Positions 44,051-53,199 of a stretch of DNA of 64,000 nucleotides are shown here, in pieces. The first letter of the stretch is position 1, and each line of letters opens with the position of its first letter. This DNA is from Parasphingorhabdus litoris DSM 22379 (GTDB lineage: Bacteria; Pseudomonadota; Alphaproteobacteria; Sphingomonadales; Sphingomonadaceae): the NCBI RefSeq assembly GCF_020906275.1, contig NZ_CP086727.1:1674001-1738000 (forward strand), written 5' to 3'. The translations under genes were made by a program, and so were the position numbers. The notes below the pieces were generated by a model. The model was not told the origin of the DNA, did no database searches, and saw only the letters and a list, made by a program, of their open reading frames with translations.

Positions 44051-45448
44051 ATGACCCATCAACACCTGATTACCGCAACCAAAGCGGCGTTCTTATTGAG
44101 CTGTGCTGTTCCCATCTCGATGCCAGCTGTGGCAAAAGACAGCGATAATGCTTGCAACCCTGAAACGCACGGTGCTGTACCGAATGATGGCAAGCTGGAT
44201 ATGGTGGCGATTCAGGCGGCGATTGATGCGTGCGGCGGCACGGGGGGCATCGTTCGGCTGAGCGCAGGCGAGTGGCATACTGGCCTGCTTACCCTGCGAC
44301 CGGCGATGGAATTTCATCTTGCAGCTGGTGCGGTGCTCACACTCGTTCCAGATATGAAACTCTATCCCGAACGGATCGTCAAAAGGCCTGACGGAACAGT
44401 TGAAGATTTCCATACGGCGATTCATGCCCCTGATGCCCGTGATCTGGTGATTAGCGGTCCGGGACGGATCGAGGGCAATGGCGAGAAGTTCTGGGATGCC
44501 AATTTCTATGAACTGGGCATTCCCCGATCCACGTTGCCACGCCCGGCGCCGTTGCTGTCCATTTCCGATTGTTCCAATGTGTCAATATCCGGCCTGCAGT
44601 TTAACAATATACCGGCCTACGCATTGTCAATTAATCGCTGCGAGGATGTGCGCCTGGTTGACATCACCATTCGCAACGATCCTCGCAGCCCCAATACGGA
44701 TGGTATCCAAATCCGGGACTCCGCCGATATTTTCATCACGCGCGCAGATATCAAAACAGGAGATGACGGTATTGTACTGAAATCGCGACTTGCTCCGATA
44801 GATAATCTGGTCGTGACTGACTCGATCATTGAAAGTGATGATGCGGCAATCAAGTTTGGTACCCGTTCGGAGGTCGGTGTGACCAACTCGATCTTCTCCG
44901 ACATTGTTATTCGCAATAGTCGTTATGGCATTGCTATTTTCCAGATTGATGGCGGCGCGCATCTCGACAACCGGTTCCACAATATGCTTATCGAAACAGG
45001 TGGCCGCCATGCGCGCCAATATCCGATCTTCATTGATATCGATCGGCGTGAACCGGATGATTCATGGGGCCGTGTTGAACGGCTGACTTTCAGCGATATC
45101 GACATCAAGACCACCGGAGCATCGTTGCTTGCGGGCAATGCCAATGCGCCTATTCGCGATCTTGTACTATCGGACATCAATGTAAATCTACCAAACGGAG
45201 AAATCGACCTGTCGACCGGGAGAAAACCGAGAGGATCAGTGACGATCGCAGCGCAAGAGGACAGCGCGGACTATTCTCGGCAATCGGCTCATTTTGCGTT
45301 TGCCCATATCCAGGGACTAGTGCTCGACAATGTTTCCGTGAATCCTGGCGCTAAGGGAACAAAGCGCCAGCCAAGTTTTATGAACGATGTGACAGCGGTC
45401 GGGAATGTTGATGTCATTGGGCCTAAGCAACCCATCATGCAGGATTGA
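44051..45448 (+). CDS. Secreted GH28-like polygalacturonase
   Basis: 465 aa from ATG at 44051, 9 bases after AAGGAGG; ATGs at 44042 and 44045 overlapping the symporter stop are alternatives. Signal peptide ends MPAVAKD. Right-handed beta-helix with the GH28 NTDG motif (Asn215) and TGDDG (Asp238/Asp239). The usual third motif GHG is not obvious: the region reads DDAAIKFGTRSEVG instead, and the RIK motif is also not evident. It is therefore a divergent member and may act on a modified or different uronide. Follows the symporter directly; convergent with the TonB receptor gene. Confidence 0.88.
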   Translation: MTHQHLITATKAAFLLSCAVPISMPAVAKDSDNACNPETHGAVPNDGKLDMVAIQAAIDACGGTGGIVRLSAGEWHTGLLTLRPAMEFHLAAGAVLTLVPDMKLYPERIVKRPDGTVEDFHTAIHAPDARDLVISGPGRIEGNGEKFWDANFYELGIPRSTLPRPAPLLSISDCSNVSISGLQFNNIPAYALSINRCEDVRLVDITIRNDPRSPNTDGIQIRDSADIFITRADIKTGDDGIVLKSRLAPIDNLVVTDSIIESDDAAIKFGTRSEVGVTNSIFSDIVIRNSRYGIAIFQIDGGAHLDNRFHNMLIETGGRHARQYPIFIDIDRREPDDSWGRVERLTFSDIDIKTTGASLLAGNANAPIRDLVLSDINVNLPNGEIDLSTGRKPRGSVTIAAQEDSADYSRQSAHFAFAHIQGLVLDNVSVNPGAKGTKRQPSFMNDVTAVGNVDVIGPKQPIMQD

Positions 45449-45470
45449 ACTTTGGAAGCTGGCTGCTTTT

Positions 45471-45507
45471 AAAAAAAGAAGGCCACCGGATTGCTTCGGC
45501 GGCCTTC
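45471..45507 (-). terminator. Terminator of the island's TonB receptor gene
   Basis: GAAGGCC and GGCCTTC pair with an inner CCG/CGG stem; on the minus strand the hairpin is followed by seven T. It lies in the gap between the convergent GH28-like and receptor genes and may serve the plus strand as well. Confidence 0.75.
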
Positions 45508-45547
45508 AAAGGCGGATCTGCATTGGGGGGCAGACCTTGGGAGAACT

Positions 45548-48328
45548 CTAGAAGCTGGCCGTGACACCAAACTGAAAGGTTCGGCCAAAATCTTCGATCC
45601 GGTTAAAAACTGGCCCATCATTGCCGCGATAGAAGCGTTCCTCCACCTCACCGGTCAGGTTGCTTGCGTCAAAGAATATACGAAACCTGTCCATCACGTT
45701 CATGCGCAGAGAAAGATCGAGCGTCAGAAAATCGCGTGTGAAGACATCTGCAAAGGCATCATCGCCGTCGACAGACACCAGCTGTTTGCTGCGATAATTG
45801 CCGGACAGCCGCACCAGGAATTTCTCATCCTCATAGCCGATTGAGGCGTTGCCACTAATGTCCGATTGCCGAGGTAACGCGAATTTCTCACCATCGCGGA
45901 TCTGGTCCGAGCTTGTGCTTGCTTCAATGAGCGTCAGGTTGCCGGTTACAAAAAACCCTTCTGCTCCGCTGAAGAAATGCTCTGCCGATATCTCAACACC
46001 ATAAAGCTCACCGGAAGAGCCGTTAATAACGGTGCTGGCTTCGGTGAGCGCAATACCGGTGACCTGATCAATCGGATCGAAACCAAGAGCCGCGATGGAC
46101 TCTGCTGTTCCTGCGCTTGTTCCAATAAATGTGTTCGTTAGATCCTTGTAGAATGCTGCCAATCTGATGCTGGTGTTGTCATTAGGATACCAGCCAAACG
46201 TCACATCGACTTGATTGGCGGTAAGGGATCTCAGAAACGGGTTTCCACGTTCCAGTTCTGCGCTTTCCACCTCCACTTCTGTTGGTACACCATCGATATC
46301 GTAAGTAATGATTTGCCTGCCTGGATCGCCGCCTGGATCGGGAATTTCCAGTTCGAAACTCGCTTCCTGAAGCGCCCGTGCATCGCCAAAGTTCGGCCGG
46401 ACTTGGCTTTTGTATAGCGATAGACGAGTTACAATTTGATCGTTTGGCTCCCAACGAAAATGTAGCGCCGGAAACCATTTGGTATATTCATTGTCGAAGC
46501 TTTCTTCATTTTCGAATTGGTCAGCAAATATATCGTCATCACCTTCCGCTACGTTCACAGTTCGAAGGATGTCGCCGACAGTATCATATTTGGTATGCTC
46601 AACCCGCACACCGCCGATTATACTGAATTCTTCACTGAACTTGACATCTGCCATCAAGTATCCCGCCAGCGTGTCTTCATCCGCCGTGAAATCGCGACGC
46701 CGGTCGCCGGCTTCGAGATCTAGCGCATCGCGCGTCCTGAGCAGGAGGTCACGGAACGGTTCAAGCTGCGGAAAAGCTCCATTGTCTGGTAGTCCGCCGC
46801 TACTGCTCAGCGCGCTGTCAGGAACGAAGGACGGAACGTCCGCCAGAGTAAGATCGCCAATACCCGTGGCATCATCTGGATCACCTTCGCGCTCGCCCCT
46901 CAGAAATTCGCGATCGCGCATGCGATGTTTGAAACCGCCTTTTAAGGTGACATCATAATCACCAAGGTTAAGATAGGCCTCCAGATCGGCATTATATGAG
47001 AATATCTCATCCGTCCGGCTTTCATCGATGATAAAGATCTGATCATAATTCAAATCATCAAGACCCGGCCGAAAATCGAAGTCCAGATCATCTGGTCTGT
47101 CATTATCTCCTTTACCCGCAATAGTGAAATCGGCACTGTTCCGATCCCAATTGGCATCCACTATCAGGTCGCGTTCGCGAAATCGGCCCCGCAGACCGTC
47201 ATTCAAAGTAAATTTGTTTTTAGAATAATCCACCGCATAGCTGAGTCGGAAATTGTCACTGATCAAATTCGAACCATCGAAATGGATGGCATAGGTCTCT
47301 TCAACACGCGGTTGGAAAAACACCAGGCGTTCGAGATCAACATCGGTGAAGCGACCAGAATTGGCACCGATGGAGATGGTTTCACTGTTGCTGGAGTCGC
47401 GCAGTTCGACCTCCTGCTGAATGCGAATGTCATCATCGTCCAAGCGGCCGAAAAGGCCACTGAGATTGAAAACATGGTCCGTGCCAATTCGATAGTCGAG
47501 TGAAACACTGGCTCCGAAACGCTCACGTTTTCCAAGTTCGAGTCGCTGATCAAGTTCCTGCGGGACGGCAAATCCATCTCTTTCCGCAATCCCGCCGCCG
47601 GAACTGCTTTCTAGACGGTCGAGTTGAATGGATCGTTCGAAGTAATTGCCTGCAAATGCAATCCCGAATTCGCCAGCACCGATATCCGTACGATAGGTGA
47701 TATCTCCTGCGATCTTCGGATCAATTTCGCTTGCAAACTCGCCAATTGTGACTTGCCCAGTCAAGCGAGCCGTAAAGCTGTCGGGGCGGGAAAAGGCAGA
47801 AAGCGGTTCCAGGTCGATCTTGGCACCCAGGCTATCGTGATCCTGATCCGGCAAAAGAGTTTTGTTGACCGTAACTTTGCTTAGAAGATCTGAGGGAATG
47901 ACATCAAGCGCGACCGTACGTGCACCGTCGGGATCGGATGACCCTATCTGCGCATTGTTTACGGTTACCTGTGTGAAGTCGGAGGGAAGGCCGCGAACCG
48001 TAATGAAACGGCCTTCGCCTTCATCTCTTATAACAATAAGGCCAGGGAGTCGCTGGAGCGACTCGCCGATATTCTGGTCGGGGAACGAGCCGATATCATC
48101 GGCGGTAATAACGGATACGACGTTGTTTGCACTACGCTCAATCTCGGCGGCTTCCAGTAGTTGTGCGCGATAGCCAGTAACGACAATTTCCGATGCAGTG
48201 CTTTCTGTGGACTGGTCGTCATTGTTGCTCTGTTGCGCATAAGCCGGGGCTGCAAGGGCAATTGCCGTACCAGTTAAAAGCGTTTTGCTGAAAACATTCT
48301 GCCACGAATCGAAACCTGTTTTTTTCAT
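45548..48328 (-). CDS. TonB-dependent receptor for oligo-uronides
   Basis: 926 aa, complete. Signal peptide ends APAYAQQ. A TonB-box-like SEIVVTGYRAQL is followed by a plug with DDIGSFPDQNIGESLQRLPGL and FITVRGLPSDFTQVTVNN. The long barrel ends in FQFGVTASF. The IGESLQRLPG plug wording is that of carbohydrate-type receptors in sphingomonads and Caulobacter. There is no SusD partner, as usual in proteobacteria. Situated within the uronate island, with a perfect GntR-type palindrome 121 bases upstream; it likely imports oligo-uronides across the outer membrane. Convergent with GH28-like gene. Confidence 0.95.
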   Translation of the reverse strand: MKKTGFDSWQNVFSKTLLTGTAIALAAPAYAQQSNNDDQSTESTASEIVVTGYRAQLLEAAEIERSANNVVSVITADDIGSFPDQNIGESLQRLPGLIVIRDEGEGRFITVRGLPSDFTQVTVNNAQIGSSDPDGARTVALDVIPSDLLSKVTVNKTLLPDQDHDSLGAKIDLEPLSAFSRPDSFTARLTGQVTIGEFASEIDPKIAGDITYRTDIGAGEFGIAFAGNYFERSIQLDRLESSSGGGIAERDGFAVPQELDQRLELGKRERFGASVSLDYRIGTDHVFNLSGLFGRLDDDDIRIQQEVELRDSSNSETISIGANSGRFTDVDLERLVFFQPRVEETYAIHFDGSNLISDNFRLSYAVDYSKNKFTLNDGLRGRFRERDLIVDANWDRNSADFTIAGKGDNDRPDDLDFDFRPGLDDLNYDQIFIIDESRTDEIFSYNADLEAYLNLGDYDVTLKGGFKHRMRDREFLRGEREGDPDDATGIGDLTLADVPSFVPDSALSSSGGLPDNGAFPQLEPFRDLLLRTRDALDLEAGDRRRDFTADEDTLAGYLMADVKFSEEFSIIGGVRVEHTKYDTVGDILRTVNVAEGDDDIFADQFENEESFDNEYTKWFPALHFRWEPNDQIVTRLSLYKSQVRPNFGDARALQEASFELEIPDPGGDPGRQIITYDIDGVPTEVEVESAELERGNPFLRSLTANQVDVTFGWYPNDNTSIRLAAFYKDLTNTFIGTSAGTAESIAALGFDPIDQVTGIALTEASTVINGSSGELYGVEISAEHFFSGAEGFFVTGNLTLIEASTSSDQIRDGEKFALPRQSDISGNASIGYEDEKFLVRLSGNYRSKQLVSVDGDDAFADVFTRDFLTLDLSLRMNVMDRFRIFFDASNLTGEVEERFYRGNDGPVFNRIEDFGRTFQFGVTASF

Positions 48329-48448
48329 GATAACCTCTCCTCACTCAACACAATCACGTTCGATGGGAGTTAGTGGCTAAGGCCATCATCTGGTCTCCCC
48401 CGTCATGTGATCGGATGCATTTTTATGCTGTCTAACCACATTACATTA

Positions 48449-48461
48449 TTGGTCTGACCAA
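48449..48461. promoter_or_regulatory. Predicted GntR operator upstream of the TonB receptor
   Basis: TTGGTCTGACCAA, a perfect palindrome around the central base, in the 162-base gap upstream of the receptor gene. The best copy of the motif in the island. Confidence 0.65.
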
Positions 48462-48490
48462 AAATTATCTATTCGTCAAGTGGCTTTGGT

Positions 48491-49852
48491 TTAAGGTTGC
48501 CATGCTTTTCCGTTAATCATGACATTGGTTGCTTGTATTTCATCAGCATATTCGATGATTGCAGCGCGGGTGGCGCTAGTGATTGCTATGTTCGATAAGG
48601 CGATTTTTTTTACCGGCATTTCTGGTAATCCGACAATTTCTATGCCGGTACCGGCATTTCGACAGGTGATTTCTGCAATGTCGAAATTACGAAATACAGG
48701 CGGCATGTTGCCGGAACTTTCCTTTTTATAGTCGGTGGTGAGGTGGATCAATTTGTCGCAATCACTTACGACTAAGTTGCGCGCATAGACACCATCCACC
48801 ACCCCGCCACGATCCTTGTTGGCCTTGAAGTAAAGCGCGTAGTCGGCTCGCGAGATACGAAGGTTCTCAGCAAATATATCCGACGCGCCTCCGGACATTT
48901 CGCTGCCGATACCAACGCCTGCGGCCGTTTGCGTCCGCATGTCACAATTTCTCACCAAAACTCTTCGTGTGGGTCGTCCGACTCGTCTGCCATCGGCATC
49001 GCGTCCTGATTTTATCGCAACGCAATCGTCGTTGACATCAAAGGTGCAGTTTTCAATGAGGACATCCTCACAGCTATCTGGATCGATCCCGTCGCTGTTT
49101 AACTGTGTTCCACGCAACGTGACATTGCGTATGGTCACATGATTGCAATAGACCGGATGGATCATCCAAAAGGTGGGATCAACGAAAGTCGGCCCGTCAA
49201 CCAGAACGCGCTCGCATTCATGAAACTGCACAAAACCTGGTCGCAGAAGGTAGCCTTCGCCAAATATCCGCTCTTCGATTGGAACGCCGGTTGCACCCAT
49301 TTGCCGCAATCGACTCTGACTCGGTTTTTGTTCCGGCCGCCAGCGGAAGAACCCTTTGCGTCCTTGGCCATCAATTCTTCCTGTCCCGGTAATTGCTACA
49401 TCGTTGGCTTTTCGCGCATAGATTAATGGCGAGTAATTATAGACATCGGTTCCTTCCCACCGGGTCAAGACAACCGGGAGATAATCGGCCGGGTTAGTGC
49501 CAAAGCGCAGTGTAGCTCCTTCAGAGACGTGCAAATCAATGCCCGATTGCAGGTGAATAGGACCGTTGACGAGCCAGTTGCCAGGAGGGATGATGACACG
49601 CCCTCCACCCGCTACAACCATTTGATCGATTGTATCTGCCACTACGCCGCGAATATCGGAACCTTGTGTCAGATTTACCGTGTTTATCGTTTGAACTTGC
49701 CGTGGGATTGTCGGTTGACGAACATTTGCCGCAACCATCTGGGCTGACCGCCAAATATGATCGGCTTTATTGGTTGTTACCTGTGGCAGGGAATTGCAAC
49801 CAACTAGTGCGGTGGCTGAAACGAGTATCGTGCGACGGTCGATATCTATCAT
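48491..49852 (-). CDS. Lipoprotein GH28 polygalacturonase family
   Basis: 453 aa. N-terminus has RRT followed by a hydrophobic segment and lipobox LVGC (Cys19), so it is probably a periplasm-facing or surface lipoprotein. Beta-helix with NSDGIDPDSC (Asp254), DVNDDCVAIKSGRD (Asp275/Asp276) and GIGSEMSGG (316-322) in place of GHG. This layout fits bacterial exo-acting GH28 enzymes. It releases galacturonate or a related residue from oligomers, which would feed UxaC. It stands alone on the minus strand upstream of the receptor gene, with a separate operator-like site at 49970. Confidence 0.92.
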   Translation of the reverse strand: MIDIDRRTILVSATALVGCNSLPQVTTNKADHIWRSAQMVAANVRQPTIPRQVQTINTVNLTQGSDIRGVVADTIDQMVVAGGGRVIIPPGNWLVNGPIHLQSGIDLHVSEGATLRFGTNPADYLPVVLTRWEGTDVYNYSPLIYARKANDVAITGTGRIDGQGRKGFFRWRPEQKPSQSRLRQMGATGVPIEERIFGEGYLLRPGFVQFHECERVLVDGPTFVDPTFWMIHPVYCNHVTIRNVTLRGTQLNSDGIDPDSCEDVLIENCTFDVNDDCVAIKSGRDADGRRVGRPTRRVLVRNCDMRTQTAAGVGIGSEMSGGASDIFAENLRISRADYALYFKANKDRGGVVDGVYARNLVVSDCDKLIHLTTDYKKESSGNMPPVFRNFDIAEITCRNAGTGIEIVGLPEMPVKKIALSNIAITSATRAAIIEYADEIQATNVMINGKAWQP

Positions 49853-49969
49853 TGCATGTCTCCAGCATCTTCACGATCCAGTCTTTGATTGGGTTCGCAA
49901 AGGCATCTCGCAGTTTCTCCTTGATGCATTGTGAAACAAAATGTGGCGCAGAAAATACCATCTGTCAAA

Positions 49970-49982
49970 TAGGACTTACCAA
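49970..49982. promoter_or_regulatory. Predicted GntR operator upstream of the lipoprotein GH28
   Basis: TAGGACTTACCAA matches TTGGnCTnACCAA at all but two defined positions, 118 bases upstream of the GH28 start. Confidence 0.45.
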
Positions 49983-50211
49983 TTCAACATATGATTGAAT
50001 GGACATGTAAGGAGTATTCAGACGCCTCATGGCATGGCAGCAAAGGACGGAACCAAGTTCAAGGAAAGGCTCGAAAATTCGAGATTTATTGTGGAATGCA
50101 AGGCGTGATGATGGTCATATATAACCTACACCCTCCGTAAATGGTATTTTCAGGGATTAACTTACAAATTTGTTCAACAGCTGATCCATGTGCAAAGAAA
50201 ATGCTTGATAA

Positions 50212-50224
50212 TTGGTAATGCCAA
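50212..50224. promoter_or_regulatory. Predicted GntR operator upstream of the DASS transporter
   Basis: TTGGTAATGCCAA, a symmetric variant with TTGG and CCAA arms at the same spacing, about 240 bases upstream of the DASS start. Confidence 0.45.
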
Positions 50225-50463
50225 TATACGATAAGTGGCTAAATAGATAAATGGGAGGGAGTTTTGCTGCGTGACTTGTTTGACCGCAATACGCATTTTA
50301 TTTTTTGCTGTCGTAATGGTCTGATCATGCGCGGCATAAACATTATATCCGCTAACGCTGCACGCAGTGTCACCTATTTTTTTGATAAGAACAATTTCTC
50401 GTCAGCAATACCGCATCTTATAGGTAAAGTGCGGCATCAGCTTGTCACGTGCGGCAGCATGCT

Positions 50464-51921
50464 ATGAGCAGCACGCAGGCGGAGACGAAGAAGAAAGTAG
50501 CAACGGCAGGTCATGCTGGACAAATTGGTCTGTTTTCCGGGCCAATTATCGCTGGCTTCATGCTGCTGATCGGTCCGCCGGACGGGTTAAGCCAGGAAGG
50601 CTGGATTGTTGCCGCGATGGCGGTGCTTATGGCTATATACTGGACAACTGAAGCCATCCCGATCGCTGTTACCTCGTTGCTTCCGCTTATCATTCTGCCG
50701 CTTTCGGGCGCACGGGGCATGGCTGATGCCGCTGCGCCCTATGCCGACAAGATAATCTTTCTGCTGCTTGGAGGCTTCATTCTCGCCAAGGCACTGGAGC
50801 ACAGCAACTTGCACAAGCGCATCGCGTGGTTTGTACTGAATCGCACGTCGGGCAGCCCGGCGGGGTTGATCGGCGGTTTCATGATCGCCTGCGCGCTACT
50901 GTCCATGTGGATTTCGAATACCGCAACCGCGCTGATGCTGGTCGGTATCGGCGTGGGGATATTAGCTGCTCTGGACAAGAATAATGGCGCTGGCGCCAGA
51001 ATTGCGCCGGCGCTTTTTCTCGGTATCGCCTATTCCGCCTCCGTTGGCGGGATGATGACACCAGTCGGAACGCCAACAAACTTGCTGGCGCTCGGCTATG
51101 TAGAGCAATTGCTTGGCAGAGATGTAAGCTTTGTCATGTGGATGGGTTTTGCCGTGCCAGCCGGTTTAATCATGCTCATCGCGATTTGGCGTCTTTTGGT
51201 CTTCATGCATTTGCGTGATCTGTCGGCCAAAGACATTGGCAGCGAAGACATCGGTGCCCAGATGTCTGTGCCAACCCCAATGCAACGCCGCATCTTCATC
51301 ATATTCCTATGTGTCGTCACGGCGTGGATATTGCGGCCTTATCTACAGAAATTGCCTGGCCTATCAGGGCTTGGTGATGCGCAGATTGCGCTTAGCGGCG
51401 CAGCTGCGATGTTCATACTACCTTCGGGTGGTCGCAAGGGTGAACGGTTATTGACCTGGGAAGCTGCAGTACAACTACCCTGGGGCATTGTGCTTCTGTT
51501 TGGCGGGGGTCTCGCTTTGGCTTCCGCAATATCAGAAAGTGGGCTGGCAGCTTACATGGGAACGTATCTCGCTGCATTAACCAGCCTGCACCCATTGCTC
51601 GTGCTGATGTGCGTTGCGGCGATTGTAGCAGGCCTGACCGAGGTGAGCAGCAACACGGCAACCCTTGCGGCCTTGCTCCCAGTCATTGGTGCCTTTGCGC
51701 CTGATGACGCGGCAATTACCTTGATGGTGACACTTGCAGCAACACTGGCGGCGAGTTGCGCGTTCATGATGCCGGTCGCTACTCCGCCCAATGCCATCGT
51801 CATGGCATCTGGACGGCTATCGATCATCGATATGGTGCGTACTGGTATATGGCTGAATATATTGGGTATAGTTGTGATTGCCTTTGCCAGTTGGCTTATC
51901 GCACCGCAGCTATTTACCTGA
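50464..51921 (+). CDS. DASS-family (SLC13) Na+-coupled anion transporter
   Basis: 485 aa from ATG at 50464 (a GTG at 50449 is an alternative). The two repeat halves each carry the Ser-Asn-Thr cation/anion motif: SNTATALML near 150 and SNTATLAAL near 394. Helical hairpins and membrane spans are as in VcINDY-type transporters. Known members import dicarboxylates. In this position, first in an operon with an exported sugar-acid dehydratase-like protein, KDPG aldolase and KDG kinase, its cargo may be a sugar acid such as a keto-deoxy acid or aldarate; that is inference. Confidence 0.93.
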   Translation: MSSTQAETKKKVATAGHAGQIGLFSGPIIAGFMLLIGPPDGLSQEGWIVAAMAVLMAIYWTTEAIPIAVTSLLPLIILPLSGARGMADAAAPYADKIIFLLLGGFILAKALEHSNLHKRIAWFVLNRTSGSPAGLIGGFMIACALLSMWISNTATALMLVGIGVGILAALDKNNGAGARIAPALFLGIAYSASVGGMMTPVGTPTNLLALGYVEQLLGRDVSFVMWMGFAVPAGLIMLIAIWRLLVFMHLRDLSAKDIGSEDIGAQMSVPTPMQRRIFIIFLCVVTAWILRPYLQKLPGLSGLGDAQIALSGAAAMFILPSGGRKGERLLTWEAAVQLPWGIVLLFGGGLALASAISESGLAAYMGTYLAALTSLHPLLVLMCVAAIVAGLTEVSSNTATLAALLPVIGAFAPDDAAITLMVTLAATLAASCAFMMPVATPPNAIVMASGRLSIIDMVRTGIWLNILGIVVIAFASWLIAPQLFT

Positions 51922-51942
51922 ATAAACCGGAGAACAAGCGTC

Positions 51943-53136
51943 ATGATATTTGATCGAAGACAGATTTTGGGGGCAGGTGCCACAGCTGCTGCAATCGGTA
52001 TGATGGGCGCAGCGGGTCCAGCATGGGCGGTTGCCAATACGGGCCGCGCGAGAATTGCTGAAGTTGATGCATATATCGTGCACAAAGGTGTTTTCGTGAA
52101 AGTTACCGCTGATGACGGGACGACCGGGTGGGGGGAGGCTGGGCATAACGGACGGCCCTTGGTGAAAACCATGGTCGATACGGTGCTCGACAGACTCTGC
52201 AAAGGCAAGGATGTGTTCGACATTAATGGTGTGTGGTCTGCCATGTATTATGAGGCGGATGAGCTTGGTCCCGGCGGTATCGCGTCGCAAGCCATTGCTG
52301 GCATTGACTGCGCCCTGTGGGATTTGCGCGGTAAGCTTTTGAATCAACCCGTCTGGGCATTGCTTGGCGGTAAATTGCGGGATGAATTTCCGCTCTATGG
52401 ATCATTCAGCCGCAACGCAGGCAGCGGAAAATACCACTCCCCGAAAAAATGTGCAGAAATTGCCGCATCGCTTGTTGATGAAGGTTTTAACGCTCTGAAA
52501 GTGCGTTTGTCCATAAGAGAGGAAAATGCTGACCCTGATCCGGATCCTGCTCGCTCTGTCATTAGCGAGGTGCGCAGAGCCGTAGGAGACAATATCGACC
52601 TCTATGTTGATGCCAATAACGGTTATCGGGCTGCACGCGCCATTCAGATCGGAAAAATGCTGTCCGAAGAATTTGGCGTCAGTGTATTTGAAGAGCCTGT
52701 CGCTGCCTATCATTATGCGTCCATGTGGCAAGTGTCGGATGCACTGGATATGCATGTATCGGCAGGTGAGCATGAATATAGCAAATGGATGTTCCGCGAT
52801 TTGATTGAACGGGGCAAACCGGATCTGATCAATCCAGATGCGTCTAAAGCCAGCGGCCTGACCGAAATGATGAAGATCGCAACAATGGCAGAGGTACGTG
52901 ATCTACCGATATCGGTCCACAACGCGCGGCCCACATTGCTGAACAGTGCACACGCGCATTTCATTGCTGCTGCACCTACTGCCACGCGCCCACAGGAACA
53001 TCCGGGGCTGCGGCGGTTGAACAAGCAATGGGAATATTTTGAAAATCATCTCAAACCCGTAAATGGCCGGATGAATGTGCCAGATGAGCCCGGTCTGGGG
53101 CTTGTGGTGGATGAGAAAAGAATAGCGCAGGGTTAG
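51943..53136 (+). CDS. Tat-exported enolase-superfamily sugar-acid dehydratase-like protein
   Basis: 397 aa with GGAGA upstream. The first 30 residues are a twin-arginine signal (DRRQILGAGATAAAIG, ending AWAVA), unusual for this cytoplasmic superfamily. The mature part is a full mandelate-racemase-type enzyme. It has capping domain GWGEAGHNGRP and barrel KVRL (Lys186, Arg188). Metal ligands are Asp223 in YVDANNG, Glu250 in FEEPV and Glu276 in SAGEHE. A catalytic His326 in ISVHNARP is probably paired with Asp299. Residue pattern is like galactonate/gluconate-type dehydratases. It would dehydrate an aldonate or related acid in the periplasm, before the DASS transporter. Substrate unknown. Confidence 0.88.
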   Translation: MIFDRRQILGAGATAAAIGMMGAAGPAWAVANTGRARIAEVDAYIVHKGVFVKVTADDGTTGWGEAGHNGRPLVKTMVDTVLDRLCKGKDVFDINGVWSAMYYEADELGPGGIASQAIAGIDCALWDLRGKLLNQPVWALLGGKLRDEFPLYGSFSRNAGSGKYHSPKKCAEIAASLVDEGFNALKVRLSIREENADPDPDPARSVISEVRRAVGDNIDLYVDANNGYRAARAIQIGKMLSEEFGVSVFEEPVAAYHYASMWQVSDALDMHVSAGEHEYSKWMFRDLIERGKPDLINPDASKASGLTEMMKIATMAEVRDLPISVHNARPTLLNSAHAHFIAAAPTATRPQEHPGLRRLNKQWEYFENHLKPVNGRMNVPDEPGLGLVVDEKRIAQG

Positions 53137-53172
53137 CAGACCCATGATCCAGACACTCAAGACAGTGAAAAT

Positions 53173-53185
53173 TTGGTCTTAACAA
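53173..53185. promoter_or_regulatory. Predicted GntR operator upstream of KDPG aldolase
   Basis: TTGGTCTTAACAA, close to the palindrome at 48449 (10 of 13 positions), 14 bases before the aldolase start, overlapping its ribosome-site region. A block at this point would also affect kdgK. Confidence 0.5.
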
Positions 53186-53199
53186 AGAGGTAGGACTTT

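Larger units (their letters stand above)
49853..50463. other. Long intergenic region with predicted operators
   Basis: 611 bases between divergent GH28 and the DASS transporter gene. It carries the operator-like sites at 49970 and 50212. It is A/T-rich relative to surrounding genes. A 67-codon open frame (50264-50467) lacks a convincing ribosome site and overlaps the transporter start, so I do not call it a gene. No RNA gene is recognised. Confidence 0.6.

Noticed and set aside
50264..50467. 67-codon open frame upstream of the DASS gene
   Set aside because: A GGGAGGG lies near its start, but the product shows no family or signal features and the frame runs into the transporter start. It was left as intergenic sequence.
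50522..50555. TTGGTCTG followed by CCAATT, resembling the GntR palindrome
   Set aside because: It lies inside the DASS coding sequence with wider spacing between arms; likely chance.
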